Assembly: GCF_048569485.1 (NCBI RefSeq)
Contig: NC_134353.1
Coordinates: 530,069,008-530,133,007, forward strand
Length of the DNA: 64,000 bases
Direction: 5' to 3'
Source: Anomaloglossus baeobatrachus
Lineage: Eukaryota; Chordata; Amphibia; Anura; Aromobatidae
Shown: positions 12,029 through 23,552 of the stretch, piece after piece
Position numbering within the stretch: the stretch's first letter is position 1
Layout of the letters: the number at the start of each line of letters is the position of its first letter
Made by a program: the position numbers and the translations under genes
The notes under the pieces: model-generated
Told to the model about the DNA's origin: nothing
What the model saw: only the letters and a program-made list of their open reading frames with translations
Database searches by the model: none

Positions 12029-12372
12029 AGAGAACCTGTCAGGTGCAATATGCACCCATAAGCATAATGCTAATGAATGTGCAGTGTCAGAGGATGATTT
12101 CACTCACCTCTGTTGCCATTGTCACTGGACCCTGGAGTTTGGGTCATGCGCATTACTTCAGTTTGAAGCCAGGACACGTACACCTGGCTTCATAGTGCGC
12201 ATGACTGGAACTCCGGGCTCATGCGCATGCAGCGGCAGAGAGGTGAGTGAGATCATGCTGTGACACTGGACATTCAGGGTCGAACTAACATGCTAATGGA
12301 GCAGATAAGCCATGGGAACTAACTTCCAGGGGACTAGTGCCCTTGCTCATTAGCATAGGATTTCTAAAGATT
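12029..12372 (+). mobile_element. TTAA-type MITE, right end missing
   Basis: TTAA at 12025-12028 is followed by AGAGAACCTGTCAGGTGC, the same terminal class as the two preceding MITEs. An internal inverted pair surrounds the middle: CACTCACCTCTGTTGCC near 12100 against GGCAGAGAGGTGAGTGAG near 12235. No right terminal copy is found before DIRS-like sequence begins near 12380, so it is truncated or interrupted there. Confidence 0.5.
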
Positions 12373-12379
12373 TTATTTT

Positions 12380-14735
12380 TCCAGCGCACATGATGGCACC
12401 ACGAGAGAGGGGATCCACCCTCCTCTCCAAAGCCTACCTCTGATCCAGATACTGCCTCCCAGAAGCGGCAGTAGACAAGGTAGCCGGGATGGCAGTGTTA
12501 CCGGCACTGGAGCCAAGTGTGGGATGACTGAGGATCGGTCCTGCAAGCGGAAGGACCCTGACAGAAAAAGACCCTCTAAAGGAGGGAAGTCAGATGATGT
12601 CCCTGCTGACCCAGTATAGTATCTGTGGGTGAGTGATGGCTCCTGATTCCCGCTTCTAAACGACAGTTGTCTTCTCTGTGTTTTTCCTAGGATCCTGATA
12701 GACCTAAGAAATGTCAATCCAAGTCTAGGCATAATGAATGTGCCTTGTGTAGTAAGGAATTATCCGGTTCCTGGACTAAGAGGCTGTGCAGGGGCTGCAT
12801 TCAGCAGACTGTCAGAGGAACAGCCGGGATTTACCTCCGATCTCCATTCCATCATACGGGAAGAGGTCAGGGATTCCCTCAAATCCCTGTCTGGGGCGCA
12901 GAGCTCTGGGGCTTCTAAACCCCCTTCGCTTACCCACGAGGATTCTGATGGGGAATGTGATTTCCCCTGGCTCTACTTCCCGCTCCTCTTCAGATAGCGA
13001 CTCAGGAGGTCAACAGTGCTTCCCGATCGAAAATATGAAGAAATTGGTAAAGGCGGTACAAACCACTATGGGCATCCCAGATGAGAAACCTGAAAAATCT
13101 ATACAGGATTGGATGTTCGGGGGCATGGAGCAGAAAAAACAGCGCTCCTTCCCAGTGGTGGATAGAGTACAAGCTTTAATTACCAGGGAATGGAAGAAGC
13201 CTGGTAAGCGTTCCCTTCCAGGCGCCTTTAAAAGGAAATATCCGTTTGAGGAGGCCTCCTGCTCCACCTGGGATAAGGCTCCAAAATTGGATGTTGCGGT
13301 CGCTAAGGCGTCTAGAAAATTTGCCTTACCATTTGAGGACATGGGTTCATTGAAAGACCCTTTGGATAAAAAGGCGGATCACTTCCTGAAGAATACCTGG
13401 GAAGCTTTTGCTGGAGGACTGAGACCCGCCATTGCTGCTACGTGTACGGCTAGATCCCTGACTATATGGATAGATTACCTGGAAGACCAGTTTAGATCAA
13501 GGGCACCTAAGGAAGAGATTGCTTCCTCCCTCTCCTAATTACTAGGAGCGGCGGGCTCCACTAAGTCAGCGTCCCTCTCTAATGCGGCTAGAAGAGCTCT
13601 TTGGTTGAAATGCTGGCCGGGGGATATGCAAACTAAGTCTAAACTTTGCAATATCCCTTGTGAGGGGGAATATCTGTTTGGGCCGGTCCTGGATGACATC
13701 CTGGAGAAGGTTAGCGACAAGAAAAGTGGCTTTCCCTTTCCGTCATCAAGGCGGTCCTTTCGGAAGAAGCCAGTTCGCTGGAATACCCAGCCAAGGGATC
13801 AGAATACCTGGTCCGAGAGAAAGAAACCGGGAAAGGGGTTCATGTTCAAGGGGCCCTCAAAAGATCAGCATAAGTCATCCAAGTGACTCGCTTTCCCAGA
13901 TCGGAGGGAGACTCTCTCAGTTCCTTCCGGCTTGGGAAAGGATTTCATCCAGTTCATGGATCCTGGGCCTAATAAAATCAGGCCTCCGGCTCCCCTTCCA
14001 TCACCCTCCTCCTCAACGATTCCTGGTTACCCCTCTATGTCGTTCTCCTGCGGAACAGCTGGCTTTGGAAGCAGAGATCAAACACCTCCTCTTCAAGGAG
14101 GTTCTGATGCAAGTTCCCACACAAGAACAAGGGGACGGATTCCACTCCACCCTCTTTCTGGTGAGGAAGCCCGACTGGTCCTATCGCACCATCATAAACC
14201 TGAAAACCCTCAACCAGTTCCTTCGCATCGACAGCTTCAAGATGGAGTCCGTGAGGTCCATTGTGAAATATCCGTATCCCCAATGTCACATGGCAGTCAT
14301 AGACTTAAGCGATGCATACTATCATGTCCCGATCCACTCTCTCTTCCAATGCTTCCTCAGAGTAGCCATACACATGGGCAGTCGGGTCTGCCATTTTCAA
14401 TACAAAGCCCTCCCCTTCGGTCTGGCCATCGCCCCAAGAATATTTACAAAGCTAATATTGGAAGTATCCGCATATCTGCGTCAGAGGGAAGTCCTTCTAA
14501 TTCCTTATCTGGACGACTTCTTGATTGTGGGCACTTCAGACATTGTGCAGCCCTTCTGCGGCAGGTGCAAGCCTCCCAGCGGGAGTTGGGCTGGTTGATC
14601 AACACAGAAAAGTCCAGGTTAATCCCATCCAAGGTTCAGCTGTTTCTGGGACTCACTTGAGACTCAAACACTCAGATGTGTCATCTACCACACTCCAAGG
14701 TGGAAGCCCTCGAAAACATTGAAAACCTCTGGAGT
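12380..14735 (+). mobile_element. DIRS-like tyrosine-recombinase retroelement, broken 5' portion
   Basis: A gag-like region (about 12786-13880) includes the DIRS-typical stretches DPLDKKADHFLKNTWEAF and RPAIAATCTARSL. It is followed by a reverse transcriptase region (about 13900-14600) with DLSDAYYHVPIHSLFQCFLR, ALPFGLAIAPRIFTKL and the catalytic YLDDFL. The RNase H and recombinase portions are absent and the copy carries several breaks. The left limit is uncertain. A second element of the same kind lies at 21.0-23.55 kb. Old fossil. Confidence 0.8.
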
Positions 14736-15221
14736 GAAATCAAGAGGAAGATGAATAGTCACAAGGCATCAAAAATAGTAAGAATCACTGCCTCATTTGA
14801 AGCCTTTCCACAGGGTTTCTAGCTCCGTAATGACAAACACGGAAGTCTTTTGCAGACCTCTGGCTGTTATAACAACCTATCGGTGACCTGCAATCATGTC
14901 ACAGACACGTCGATGGGCGCGTGGAATGATGCACCACTATGTCTATGTGCTGTTAATGCTGCAATCAGATTTTGACAGCAGCATTTAACAGGTTAACAAT
15001 CGTAGGCAGCATTTCGCTCCACCCTCAATTGTTAGAGGCAGGTCTTGGCTGTAACTCACAGCCATCATCTGCTGGGTATGGGGCAAGCTCACCATGAGCA
15101 CTCTCCATACACCCGCTACCGACTTGTGCTGTGCATGTATGATGGATATTGGTAATGAGTTAATACCAATTTCATATACACATGATGCTTTGCTTACTAC
15201 AAAAAAGTCCCCTCTTTATAC
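14736..15221. other. Unassigned repeat-like sequence
   Basis: It starts with a stretch readable as ENLWSEIKRKMNSHKASK, faintly like the C-terminus of a Tc1-type transposase but too short to assign. The rest shows no coding or terminal features. Confidence 0.3.
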
Positions 15222-15235
15222 TATACTAGAAGGTG

Positions 15236-16300
15236 ATTAGAAAAAGAGAACAAGAGTTTTTATAGTGCAAATAACAAATTTTTATTCGACAATGGTGGGG
15301 AAACAATCCAAACAGTCATTAAAAACATATAAAAACATTAATGACGGTTTGCCCCTACATAGGACATGGTACAAAATTTAAGATGTAAGAGCATGAGGCG
15401 TATAAATGGCACGTACTCAGGTGCAGAAATAACCCTTGGGTATTATACCGACAGTCTACAGTGGTCTGCACTTAATGCCAGACTTCAGAATGCATATGTA
15501 TAGGGCATGCAGATATAACACATTCATTTGTACAAAGACACTATATAAACGCCTTTAGCATGCTACCAGGCATTTGAAAGTCATGCTGTCAGACAAAATC
15601 ACTGTGGTATGGAGTCACAACTGTGATTAAATATAATTCCCATTAGGATGCCTCCTCCCTGATGAAGATTAATCACCTTTAATATCGAAACGTACGTAGG
15701 TCTTCCAGAGGCTGCAGTTACTGGCGGAGCCCCCCCTCACTTGGTTGGACTGGTACCGGGCGTTACAGGCACTGGTATTTATATGTGCAGGCTCCTAATG
15801 GGAATTATATTTAATCACAGTTGTGACTCCATACCACAGTGATTTTGTCTGACAGCATGACTTTCAAATGCCTGGTAGCATGCTAAAGGCGTTTATATAG
15901 TGTCTTTGTACAAATGAATGTGTTATATCTGCATGCCCTATACATATGCATTCTGAAGTCTGGCATTAAGTGCAGACCACTGTAGACTGTCGGTATAATA
16001 CCCAAGGGTTATTTCTGCACCTGAGTACGTGCCATTTATACGCCTCATGCTCTTACATCTTAAATTTTGTACCATGTCCTATGTAGGGGCAAACCGTCAT
16101 TAATGTTTTTATATGTTTTTAATGACTGTTTGGATTGTTTCCCCACCATTGTCGAATAAAAATTTGTTATTTGCACTATAAAAACTCTTGTTCTCTTTTT
16201 CTAATAAGCTAATGAGTTTGTGCTAAAAGGGCTGGGTTCCAGAAAAATCTGGGCCCACCCCTACTTTTGTTATGGTATTTTGGAATATCCCTCCTCTAAT
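15236..16300 (+). mobile_element. Foldback insertion with 14-bp target duplication and hammerhead-like core; probable Penelope-type non-autonomous element
   Basis: Arms of about 410 bp (15236 to about 15650, and about 15792-16205) are near-perfect inverted copies around a 140-bp spacer. A 95-bp unpaired tail (16206-16300) follows the right arm. The 14-bp direct repeat TATACTAGAAGGTG flanks the unit (15222-15235, 16301-16314), marking it as an insertion. The spacer holds the hammerhead-like motif listed separately. There is no protein-coding capacity. Penelope-like elements are known for inverted terminal arrangements, variable target duplications and hammerhead motifs; assignment to them is inference. 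Confidence 0.7.
15650..15712 (+). ncRNA. Hammerhead-ribozyme-like motif, consensus core
   Basis: CTGATGA (15659-15665) and GAAA (15687-15690) are the two conserved core boxes. Between them an AT-rich imperfect hairpin could form stem II. ACGTACGT (15690-15697) would give a two- or three-pair stem III, with cleavage predicted after A15698. Stem I can form from CC/GG next to the core plus GCCTC (15650-15654) with GAGGC (15708-15712), separated by an internal loop, as in natural hammerheads. Stem II is weak, so activity is uncertain. Confidence 0.5.
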
Positions 16301-16374
16301 TATACTAGAAGGTGGCCTGATTCTAATGCATCGGGTATTCTAGAATTTATTATGTAGTTAATGTATGATTTCTG

Positions 16375-16430
<56 letters not shown>

Positions 16431-16571
16431 GTGTAGTTGACAAAGTGTTTGTGTAGGGCGCTGTAAATGTTCTGGGTGTTGTCTGGGTGTGGGGGTGTGT
16501 GAGAGCGGTGTTGTTTGTGTGTTGCGTTGTGTGTGTTGCATTTTTTGTGCAGACCTGTGTGTCTGCAGCGT

Positions 16572-16610
<39 letters not shown>

Positions 16611-17460
16611 TGCTGTGTGTGTTGCGTGGTTTGTGTGGGTGTGTGTTTTGGGGGGAGGTATGTTTTCTGCAGTGTGTGTGTTGGAGAAGTAGTCCTGGGG
16701 GAGAGGAGTATAATAGGAGGAGTAGTCCTGGGGGGAGAGGAGTATAATAGGAGGAGTAGTCCTGGGGGGAGAGGAGTATAATAGGAGGAGTAGTCCTGGG
16801 GGGAGAGGAGTATACTAGGAGGAGTAGTCCTGGGGGGAGAGGAGTATAATAGGAGGAGTAGTCCTAGGGGGAGAGGAGTATAATAGGAGGAGTAGTCCTG
16901 GGGGGAGAGGAGTATAGTAGGAGGATTAGTCCTGGGGGGAGAGGAGTATAATAGGAGGAGTAGTCCTGGGGGGAGAGGAGTAAAATAGAAGGAGTAGTCC
17001 TGGGGGGAGAGGAGTATAATAGGAGGAGTAATCCTGGGGGGAGAGGAGTATAATAGGAGGAGTAGTCCTGGGGGGAGAGGAGTATAATAGGAGGAGTAGT
17101 CCAGGGGGGAGGTGTCTAATAGGTGGAGTAGTCCTGGGGGGAAGTGTCTAATAGGTGGAGTAGTCCGGGGGGGGGAAGTGTCTAATAGGTGGAGTAGTCC
17201 TGGGGGGAGGTGTGTAGGTGCCCAATGTGTGCAGGAAGCGTGGCCGAGCGGGCAAAGTGTGTGGGGGAGTGGCCAAGCGGGCAAAGTGTGCAGGGGCGTG
17301 TCCGAGCGGGCAAAGTGTGCGGGGGGCGTGGCCGAGCGGGCAACGTGCGGGGGGCGGGGCCGGGCCAAGCGGCCAATGCGACAGTTGTCACTGTAATGAC
17401 GTCATTTTGGATCAAGACAGACAGACAAACAGACAGAATAAGGCAATTATATATATAGAC
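16301..17460. repeat. Interspersed repeat rich in micro- and minisatellites
   Basis: It opens TATACTAGAAGGTGGCCTGA and runs to about ATTATATATATAGAC at 17460. It contains (TA)n at 16375-16422, (GT)n at about 16575-16609, a 34-bp minisatellite, a ~30-bp repeat with GTGGCCGAGCGGGCAAAG, and a CAGACAGACA run. A long open frame on the - strand over this region is translated repeat, not a gene. Confidence 0.55.
16683..17215. repeat. 34-bp minisatellite (about 12-13 units plus variants)
   Basis: The unit contains GGAGGAGTAGTCCTGGGGGG and AGAGGAGTATAATA. After about 17105 the units degenerate to a shorter form with GTGTCTAATAGGTGGAGTAG. Confidence 0.85.
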
Positions 17461-17889
17461 ACTGCAATACCACTGTTGCAGTATAAAGTGAAAATCTGTC
17501 TCCCATGGAGCTCAGACTACAGATGAGTTCCAAAGAGTACTGAGATAAGTGTCAGGGGTCAACAGCAGATGTCAAACTGTCATAACCCATTGGTTCCCAT
17601 GATCGCGTCAAGGTTAAGGGGTTGACTAATAGCCTGCATCAGTCACACACAGAGCTCAGAACCTGGGTGCCCTCCACACATGCAGACCCCTTACCAGAAT
17701 GTTAATTTACATATTAATGTTGAAAGAGGATAACAAATAGGGTTTTGACATGCATCTTGGCAAATAATGTTGCATGTAGCCTGGCCTTGAATTGGTATAG
17801 CTAATCATGTTTGTTTTTTGACAATAATGAGGCCTGAGCTACAGTGACTTTTGTAATCCTACTGGTTCGACTTTAGCTATGGCTGCCAT
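17461..17889. other. Nothing recognised
   Basis: No gene, array or terminal repeats seen. Confidence 0.35.
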
Positions 17890-17900
17890 CCAAAGTAATA

Positions 17901-18152
17901 TAATAATAGATTCACTGCACTCAATATGTAAATTTTCAAGAAGGTGAAAAATCATTTATTTTAAACAGGTGATCAAGCAACATCCAACGACGTTTCGACC
18001 CACCAGGGTCTTAGTCAAGTTGCTGTATAATGGGTGACTGAAGGGTGAGGGATGATGTGCACTGAAGCATAGAAGTAGATGGAAAAGGTGCCTTGGGGAT
18101 ATATATGTTTGTTATGCAAGCGCAGCAGCGCTGTTGCTATTAGAATCTTGTG
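17901..18152 (-). mobile_element. Short (252-bp) insertion with 11-bp target duplication and degenerate hammerhead-like motif
   Basis: The direct repeat CCAAAGTAATA flanks it (17890-17900, 18153-18163). On the - strand 18019-17992 reads CTTGACTAAG, a GACCC/GGGTC hairpin, then GAAAC, the same plan as the motif at 15659 but with an altered first box. No reading frame. Probably a Penelope-derived or SINE-like non-autonomous element. Confidence 0.55.
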
Positions 18153-18163
18153 CCAAAGTAATA

Positions 18164-18640
18164 CATTGAGTTGTATGCATTTGGTTGGAATACAGCTGCC
18201 GTTTGGTTAAAATCAGTCAGCAGTTAGTGCTGAGTGGGCCCGGACTGTAAATGTCCGGATTCACGCGGTTTCAGCACTATTTCCGGGCCCGACTCGGGCG
18301 CGGGATTCCGGCTGCACAATACGGAATCGGCAATTAATAAAAATGAAAAAAAACCAATAAATAAATTAGCGTTTCATACTTACCGAGACTCTGTCATGGC
18401 GGCACACTGCTTCCGGGTTGCGCTTTCACATCCTGTGCTATGCACGCAATCACACAGCTTTCGTGTTTTCCCCGCCCACCGGCCGTCCTCTCAGCGGTGA
18501 TTGGTTGCAGGCTGACGCGCCCCCAGCCTGTGACAGTCTCTGCCGCAGTCATCGCTTATCGCGGCTCAGTAATAGGCTACACTCAGAGCGGACAGTCTTC
18601 TCTATAGCTGCTCGCTCTGACATGTAGCAGTGATGTATGT
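18164..18640. other. GC-rich unassigned sequence
   Basis: Looks like part of an interspersed repeat, but no termini or coding domain are visible. Confidence 0.3.
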
Positions 18641-18915
18641 GTCGCCGTGGGACTTCTCCTGTGGATTACATCAGAGCTGCAGGGTGTTTGGGCTTAATAA
18701 AGAGGTGAAGCGTTTTGTACTTTATTCCAAATAAAGGATTGTTCTCTGTGTCTGTGTTTATTTACTGTCACTTACAGGTTTGTGTGATGCAGGTATCTGA
18801 TAGACGCCTGTGCCATCACACAAAGCTAGGGTTTAGCAGCAGCCGTGCGCCGCGATTAACCCCTGCTATTACCCCGACTGGCACCACATCACACCAGCGG
18901 GAAGAGCCGGTATCG
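18641..18915 (+). repeat. Interspersed repeat, copy 1 of a direct pair
   Basis: It shares with 20725-21003 the sequence order GACTTCTCCTGTGGATTAC, TTAATAAAGAGGTGAAGC, CCAAATAAAGGATTG, GTGTGATGCAGGTATCTGA and CAGCGGGAAGAGCC. The pair brackets 1.8 kb of tandem repeats. Because the second copy ends at a DIRS junction, it is unclear whether these are terminal repeats of one element or two independent copies. Confidence 0.6.
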
Positions 18916-19089
18916 CACACCGGTATGGTCACATCTAATAGATGCGGCAATACCGGGCGGCTGCGCGCTGAGGATATACCAGCCCTCAGCCGGCGTTATG
19001 GCTGGGGATGAAAATTAGGGGGGACCGCATGTCGGGTTTTTTTTTATTATTTATTTAAAAAAAAAAAAAAGCAAGCGTTTCTTTTCTAC

Positions 19090-19977
19090 GCCGCAGTTAC
19101 ACTTGTGAGGAACTCCCGCGAGTCTGACATTGCAGAACAGCTGCAAACATCTGACAGGAGCGTGCATGTGTTTCTAGGTACATGCATGCTCATGTTCGGA
19201 CAGCAACAGGCTGTGCCGGGTGATGTCAGACCCGCACGAATCTGACAGCGCATCACCGGCACTGCTGCACATTTCTGACAGGAGCGTGCATGTGTTTCTA
19301 GGTACATGCACGCTCATGTTCAGTCAGCAGCAGGCTGTGCCGGGTAATGTCAGACCCACATGAATCTGACAGCGCATCACCGCCACTGCTGCACACTTCT
19401 GACAGGAGCGTGCATGTGTTTCTAGGTACATGCACGCTCATGTTCAGACAGCAGCAGGCTGTGCCGGGTGATGTCAGACCCGAACGAGTCTGACAGCGCA
19501 TCACCGGCACTGCTGCACATTTCTGACAGGAGCGTGCATGTGTTTCTAGGTACATGCACGCTCATGTTCAGACAGCAGCTGGCTGTGCCGGGTGATGTCA
19601 GACCCGCACGAATCTGACAGCGCATCACCGGCACTGCTGCACATTTCTGACAGGAGCGTGCATGTGTTTCTAGGTACATGCACGCTCATGTTCAGTCAGC
19701 AGCAGGCTGTGCCGGGTGATGTCAGACCCACATGAATCTGACAGCGCATCACCGCCACTGTTGCACACTTCTGACAGGAGCGTGCATGTGTTTCTAGGTA
19801 CATGCACGCTCATGTTCAGACAGCAGCAGGCTGTGCCGGGTGATGTCAGACCCGAACGAGTCTGACAGCGCATCACCGGCACTGCTGCACACTTCTGACA
19901 GGAGCATGCATGTGTTTCTAGGTACATGCACGCTCATGTTCAGACAGCAGCAAGCTGTGCCGGGTGATATCAGACCT
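19090..19977. repeat. 124-bp tandem repeat (about 7 units), each with a hairpin
   Basis: The unit includes TCTGACAGGAGCGTGCATG, a spacer TGTTTCTAGGTA, CATGCACGC, and CTGTGCCGGGTGATGTCAGA. GCGTGCATG and CATGCACGC form a perfect 9-bp inverted repeat in most units. Open frames here follow the 124-bp period. Confidence 0.9.
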
Positions 19978-20530
19978 GCACTAAATTTGCATCCCTTGGA
20001 TCCCAAAAATGAAAAAAAAATTAAAAAAAATACTGCCACAGGTGGAAACTTGTTACTGAAAGCTGGTAAAGTCGATTTCGGCACCAAATGTGCACCTCCT
20101 GGCAAGAATCCGCGGCAAAAATTGCGGAAAAATAACCACGGCAAAAAACGCGGCATAAAAATTGCGTCAAAACACCGCTTTTTTGCCAGGAGGTGTAGAT
20201 TGGATGCAGGAATATGGTGTAAAAATCACAGCATCAAATTTGCATCCCTTGGCCCCCCAAAATAAAAAAAAAATAAAAAAAATTCTGCCACAGGTGGAAA
20301 TTTTGTGCTGAAAGCTGGTGCAGGCGATTTCAGCACCAAATGTGCACCTCCTGGCAAGAAACCACAGCAAAAATCGTGGAAAAAAACCCGCGGCATATAA
20401 ATTGCGTCAAAACACCGCGTTTTTTTGCTAGGAGGTGTAGATTGGATGCAGGAATATGGTATAAAAATTTCAGCATAAAATCTGCATCTCTTGGCCAAAA
20501 AAACTGCGCTTTTTCTGCTAGGAGATGCAG
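19978..20530. repeat. About 248-bp tandem repeat (2.2 units)
   Basis: TTTGCATCCCTTGG recurs at about 19986 and 20230 and, diverged, at about 20481. Each unit includes GCCACAGGTGGAAA, GTGCACCTCCTGGCAAGAA and GGAGGTGTAGATTGGATGCA. Confidence 0.75.
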
Positions 20531-20724
20531 GTCTGTGAACTCAGTGACCTCCACCTGAGGTCAGGTTACCTGCGATCACAGATGAAGGACCGTGGGAACC
20601 TCCAGCTGTGACCGCAAATGACCTGAGTGACGTCACCGCTCAATGCACAGCTCATTCATTCTCTGGAGCTCACAGAGAGCGGTCGGTCGTGCCGCTCTCT
20701 GTGATGTTCAGATGTAGCAGAGCT

Positions 20725-21003
20725 GAAGCGGCGTGGAACTTCTCCTGTGGATTACGTCGGAGCTGCAGGGTGTTTGGGGTTAATAAAGAGGTGAAGCAGG
20801 GCGTGTTTTGTACTTTATTCCAAATAAAGGATTGTTTTCTGTGTCTGTGTTTATTTACTGTCACTTACAGGTTTGTGTGATGCAGGTATCTGATAGACGC
20901 CTGTACCATCACACTAACCTTGGGTTTAACAGCAGCTGTGCGCCGCTGCTAATCCTGCTATTACCCCGACTGGCACCGCATCACGCCAGCGGGAAGAGCC
21001 AGT
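20725..21003 (+). repeat. Interspersed repeat, copy 2 of a direct pair
   Basis: Closely related to 18641-18915 and cut off at GAAGAGCCAGTAG where DIRS coding sequence begins. Confidence 0.6.
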
Positions 21004-21007
21004 AGGG

Positions 21008-23552
21008 TGATGTGCAATCCAAGAGCATGTTGTGTGGGATGCCTTGTGAGGGAAACTACTTATTCGGCTCACAGCTGGATGATCTGTCTAATGCAGCAGA
21101 TAAGAAACAAGGATTTCTGGCTATCCAACCTCAATTCCCTCGTAACCGACATTTTCGGAAAAGACAATTTTTTCATAAGAAGCCTCCCAAAAACCAGGAT
21201 TCATGCAAGGATAGAAGGAAGTCTTCAGGGTTTATGTTTAGGGCATTCTCTTCTACCAAGCCAAAGGGTCCCCAAGGACGCCATCATCCCGGTAGGGGGA
21301 AGGCTCTCTCTCTTCCTTCCCTCCTGGGAAAAGATTTCCTCCAGCCCATGGATTTTACAGATCATCTCGGACGGTCTGAAATTACATCTGGACTCGCTCC
21401 CTCAGGGGTATTTTATTGTAACATCCATGTGCCTGGAAGAGAAAAGGAGAGCGTTGGAGTCAGAGATCGACTCCCTCCTTTCAAAGAGAATGATACAGGA
21501 GGTCCCAGGGGACGACGCAGGTCAGGGGTTCTATTCCCCACTATTCCTCAAAAGGAAACCAGACTTGTCGTTCAGGACGATTATCAACCTAAAAAGTCTC
21601 AATCGTCACCTAGCGCAGCGCCCCTTCAAGATGGAGACAATCAAATCCACAGTGAGACTGTTGTATCCAGGGTGTTTCACGGCGATACTCGATTTAAAGG
21701 ACGCCTATTACCATGTCCCCATCTACAAGGCGTATCAAGAGTTCCTGAGATTCCCTCTTCAGAAAGGAGACACCCTACAGCATTACCAATTCAGGGCCTT
21801 ACCATTCGGTCTCTCCATGACACCCAGGATCTTTACGAAACTTATGGCAGAGGTGATGGCACATATCAGGGTCCATCAGATCCTTATTTTCCCTTACCTG
21901 GACAACCTGTTGGTGGTGAGTCGGTCAGAGGATCTCTGCAGACAGCATATCAGAAAGGTGTTGTCCATATTTGAAGACTTGGGGTGGATCATCAATCAGG
22001 AGAAGTCCAGACTTCAACCCCTGCAGTGTCAATCCTCCCTAGGCCTGATACTGGATTCGGTCAGACAATTGTCTTCTCTCCCACAGGAGAAAAAGAACAG
22101 GGTAAAAGATCTGGTCACCTCGGCAATACGAAAACCGGTCATGACCCTCAGACAAGCCATGTCACTAGTGGGGTCTCTTATAGCCTGCATCTCCGCTGTT
22201 CTCTGGGCACAACTACATGTGCGATCCTGTCAGATAGACGTCGTAGCCTGGCAGCGGCAGTCAGACGGCTTTTTGGATCACAAGATCCATTTACACCCAG
22301 ACATGTTGCATTCCCTAACCTGGTGGCAGGACTTGACTCATTTATCCACAGGGGTATTGTGGAAAACCCGACTCACGGATACCATCACATCGGACGCCAG
22401 TCATTTAGGCTGGGGAGGTCATCTGCGACATCACCTTTTACAGGGATTATGGGACGGCCATCTGTGAAGTCAGTCCTCCAATTTCAGGCAGCTCACAGCA
22501 GTGAAGATGGCACTCAGAGGCTTTCTGCCTTATCTGACTGGTCAGCATGTTCGTATTCTCTCCGACAACAAGGTAACGGTGGCTTACCTAAATCACCAAG
22601 GGGGAACCAGATCCCCAAAACCTCTCTCTCACAATGGAGATTTTTCAATTAGCAGAGTCTCATCTTCTCTCCCTGAGTGCGCTTCACATCAGAGGAAAAG
22701 ACAACGAGGAAGACGATTTCTTCAGCAGACATCACTTAAATCAAGGGAAATGGGCTCTGAGCCCCCGGGTGTTCCGTCTCATCACGAAACTATGGGGAAC
22801 TCCAGTATTGGACTTGTTTGCGACCAGGGCCAACAGGAAGATGGAGAAGTTCTGTTCCCTCAATCCCAGAGACTGTCCCCTGGCTATAGATTCCATGCAG
22901 ATTCCCTGGTCCCAAGGTCTTCTGTATGCCTTTCCTCCTTTAATCCTCATCTCTGCTGTGCTCCATAAGATTCGGGAAGACAAAGCCCACATCATCCTCA
23001 TCGCTCCCTTCTGGCCGAAGAGGGCCTGGTTTTATTGGCTTCAGAAGCTGTCAACATCAGACCCCTGTATACTTCCAGACGAGACAGATCTCCTAGTCCA
23101 GGGACCAGTGTGTCACCCCAGGGATCCAGCCCCACACTTAACAGCGTAGCATTTGAAAGGCAGCTGCTCTTAGCTCAGGGATTCTCGGGGAACCTAGTAG
23201 AGATTCTGTATAAGAGTAGGAAGCCAGTAACCACCGGTATTTATGGCAGTGTTTGGAGGAAGTTTCAGGAGCGCAAATAGGGGGCCCTCCTCCCTTCCCG
23301 GCTATCCTAGAATTCCTTCAAAAGGGGTTGGAATTGGGCCTCTCTACTAGCACTTTGAAAGTACAAGTTTCGGCCCTGGGTGCACTATATAATCAGAACC
23401 TTACAAAGAATATGTAGATTAGCAGGTTCATTAGGTCCTGTACTAGAACTGCCCCTGTCCCCTCTCCTCGTATGCCTCCCTGGGATTTAAATCTCGTTCT
23501 TGATGCCCTTGTAGACTCCCCATTTGAAACCCTGTCGGATGTTCCGCTCAAG
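21008..23552 (+). mobile_element. DIRS-like tyrosine-recombinase retroelement, broken, joined to a Penelope-like element
   Basis: Parts in order: the end of a gag-like region (CGMPCEGNYLFGSQLDDL, counterpart of 13.6 kb), reverse transcriptase (about 21290-22030; LDLKDAYYHVPIYKAYQEFL, ALPFGLSMTPRIFTKL, FPYLDNLLVV), RNase H (about 22380-22620; SDASHLGWGGHL), and the start of a tyrosine recombinase (from about 23140; AFERQLLLAQGFS, then PPWDLNLVLDALVDSPFE). The recombinase stops at a junction near 23552 where Penelope-like sequence begins. Left end also missing. Several breaks. Old fossil. Confidence 0.82.

Noticed and set aside
16358-17368. 336-aa - strand open frame
   Set aside because: It is a translation of the TA and GT runs and the 34-bp minisatellite (PPGLLLLLYSS repeats).
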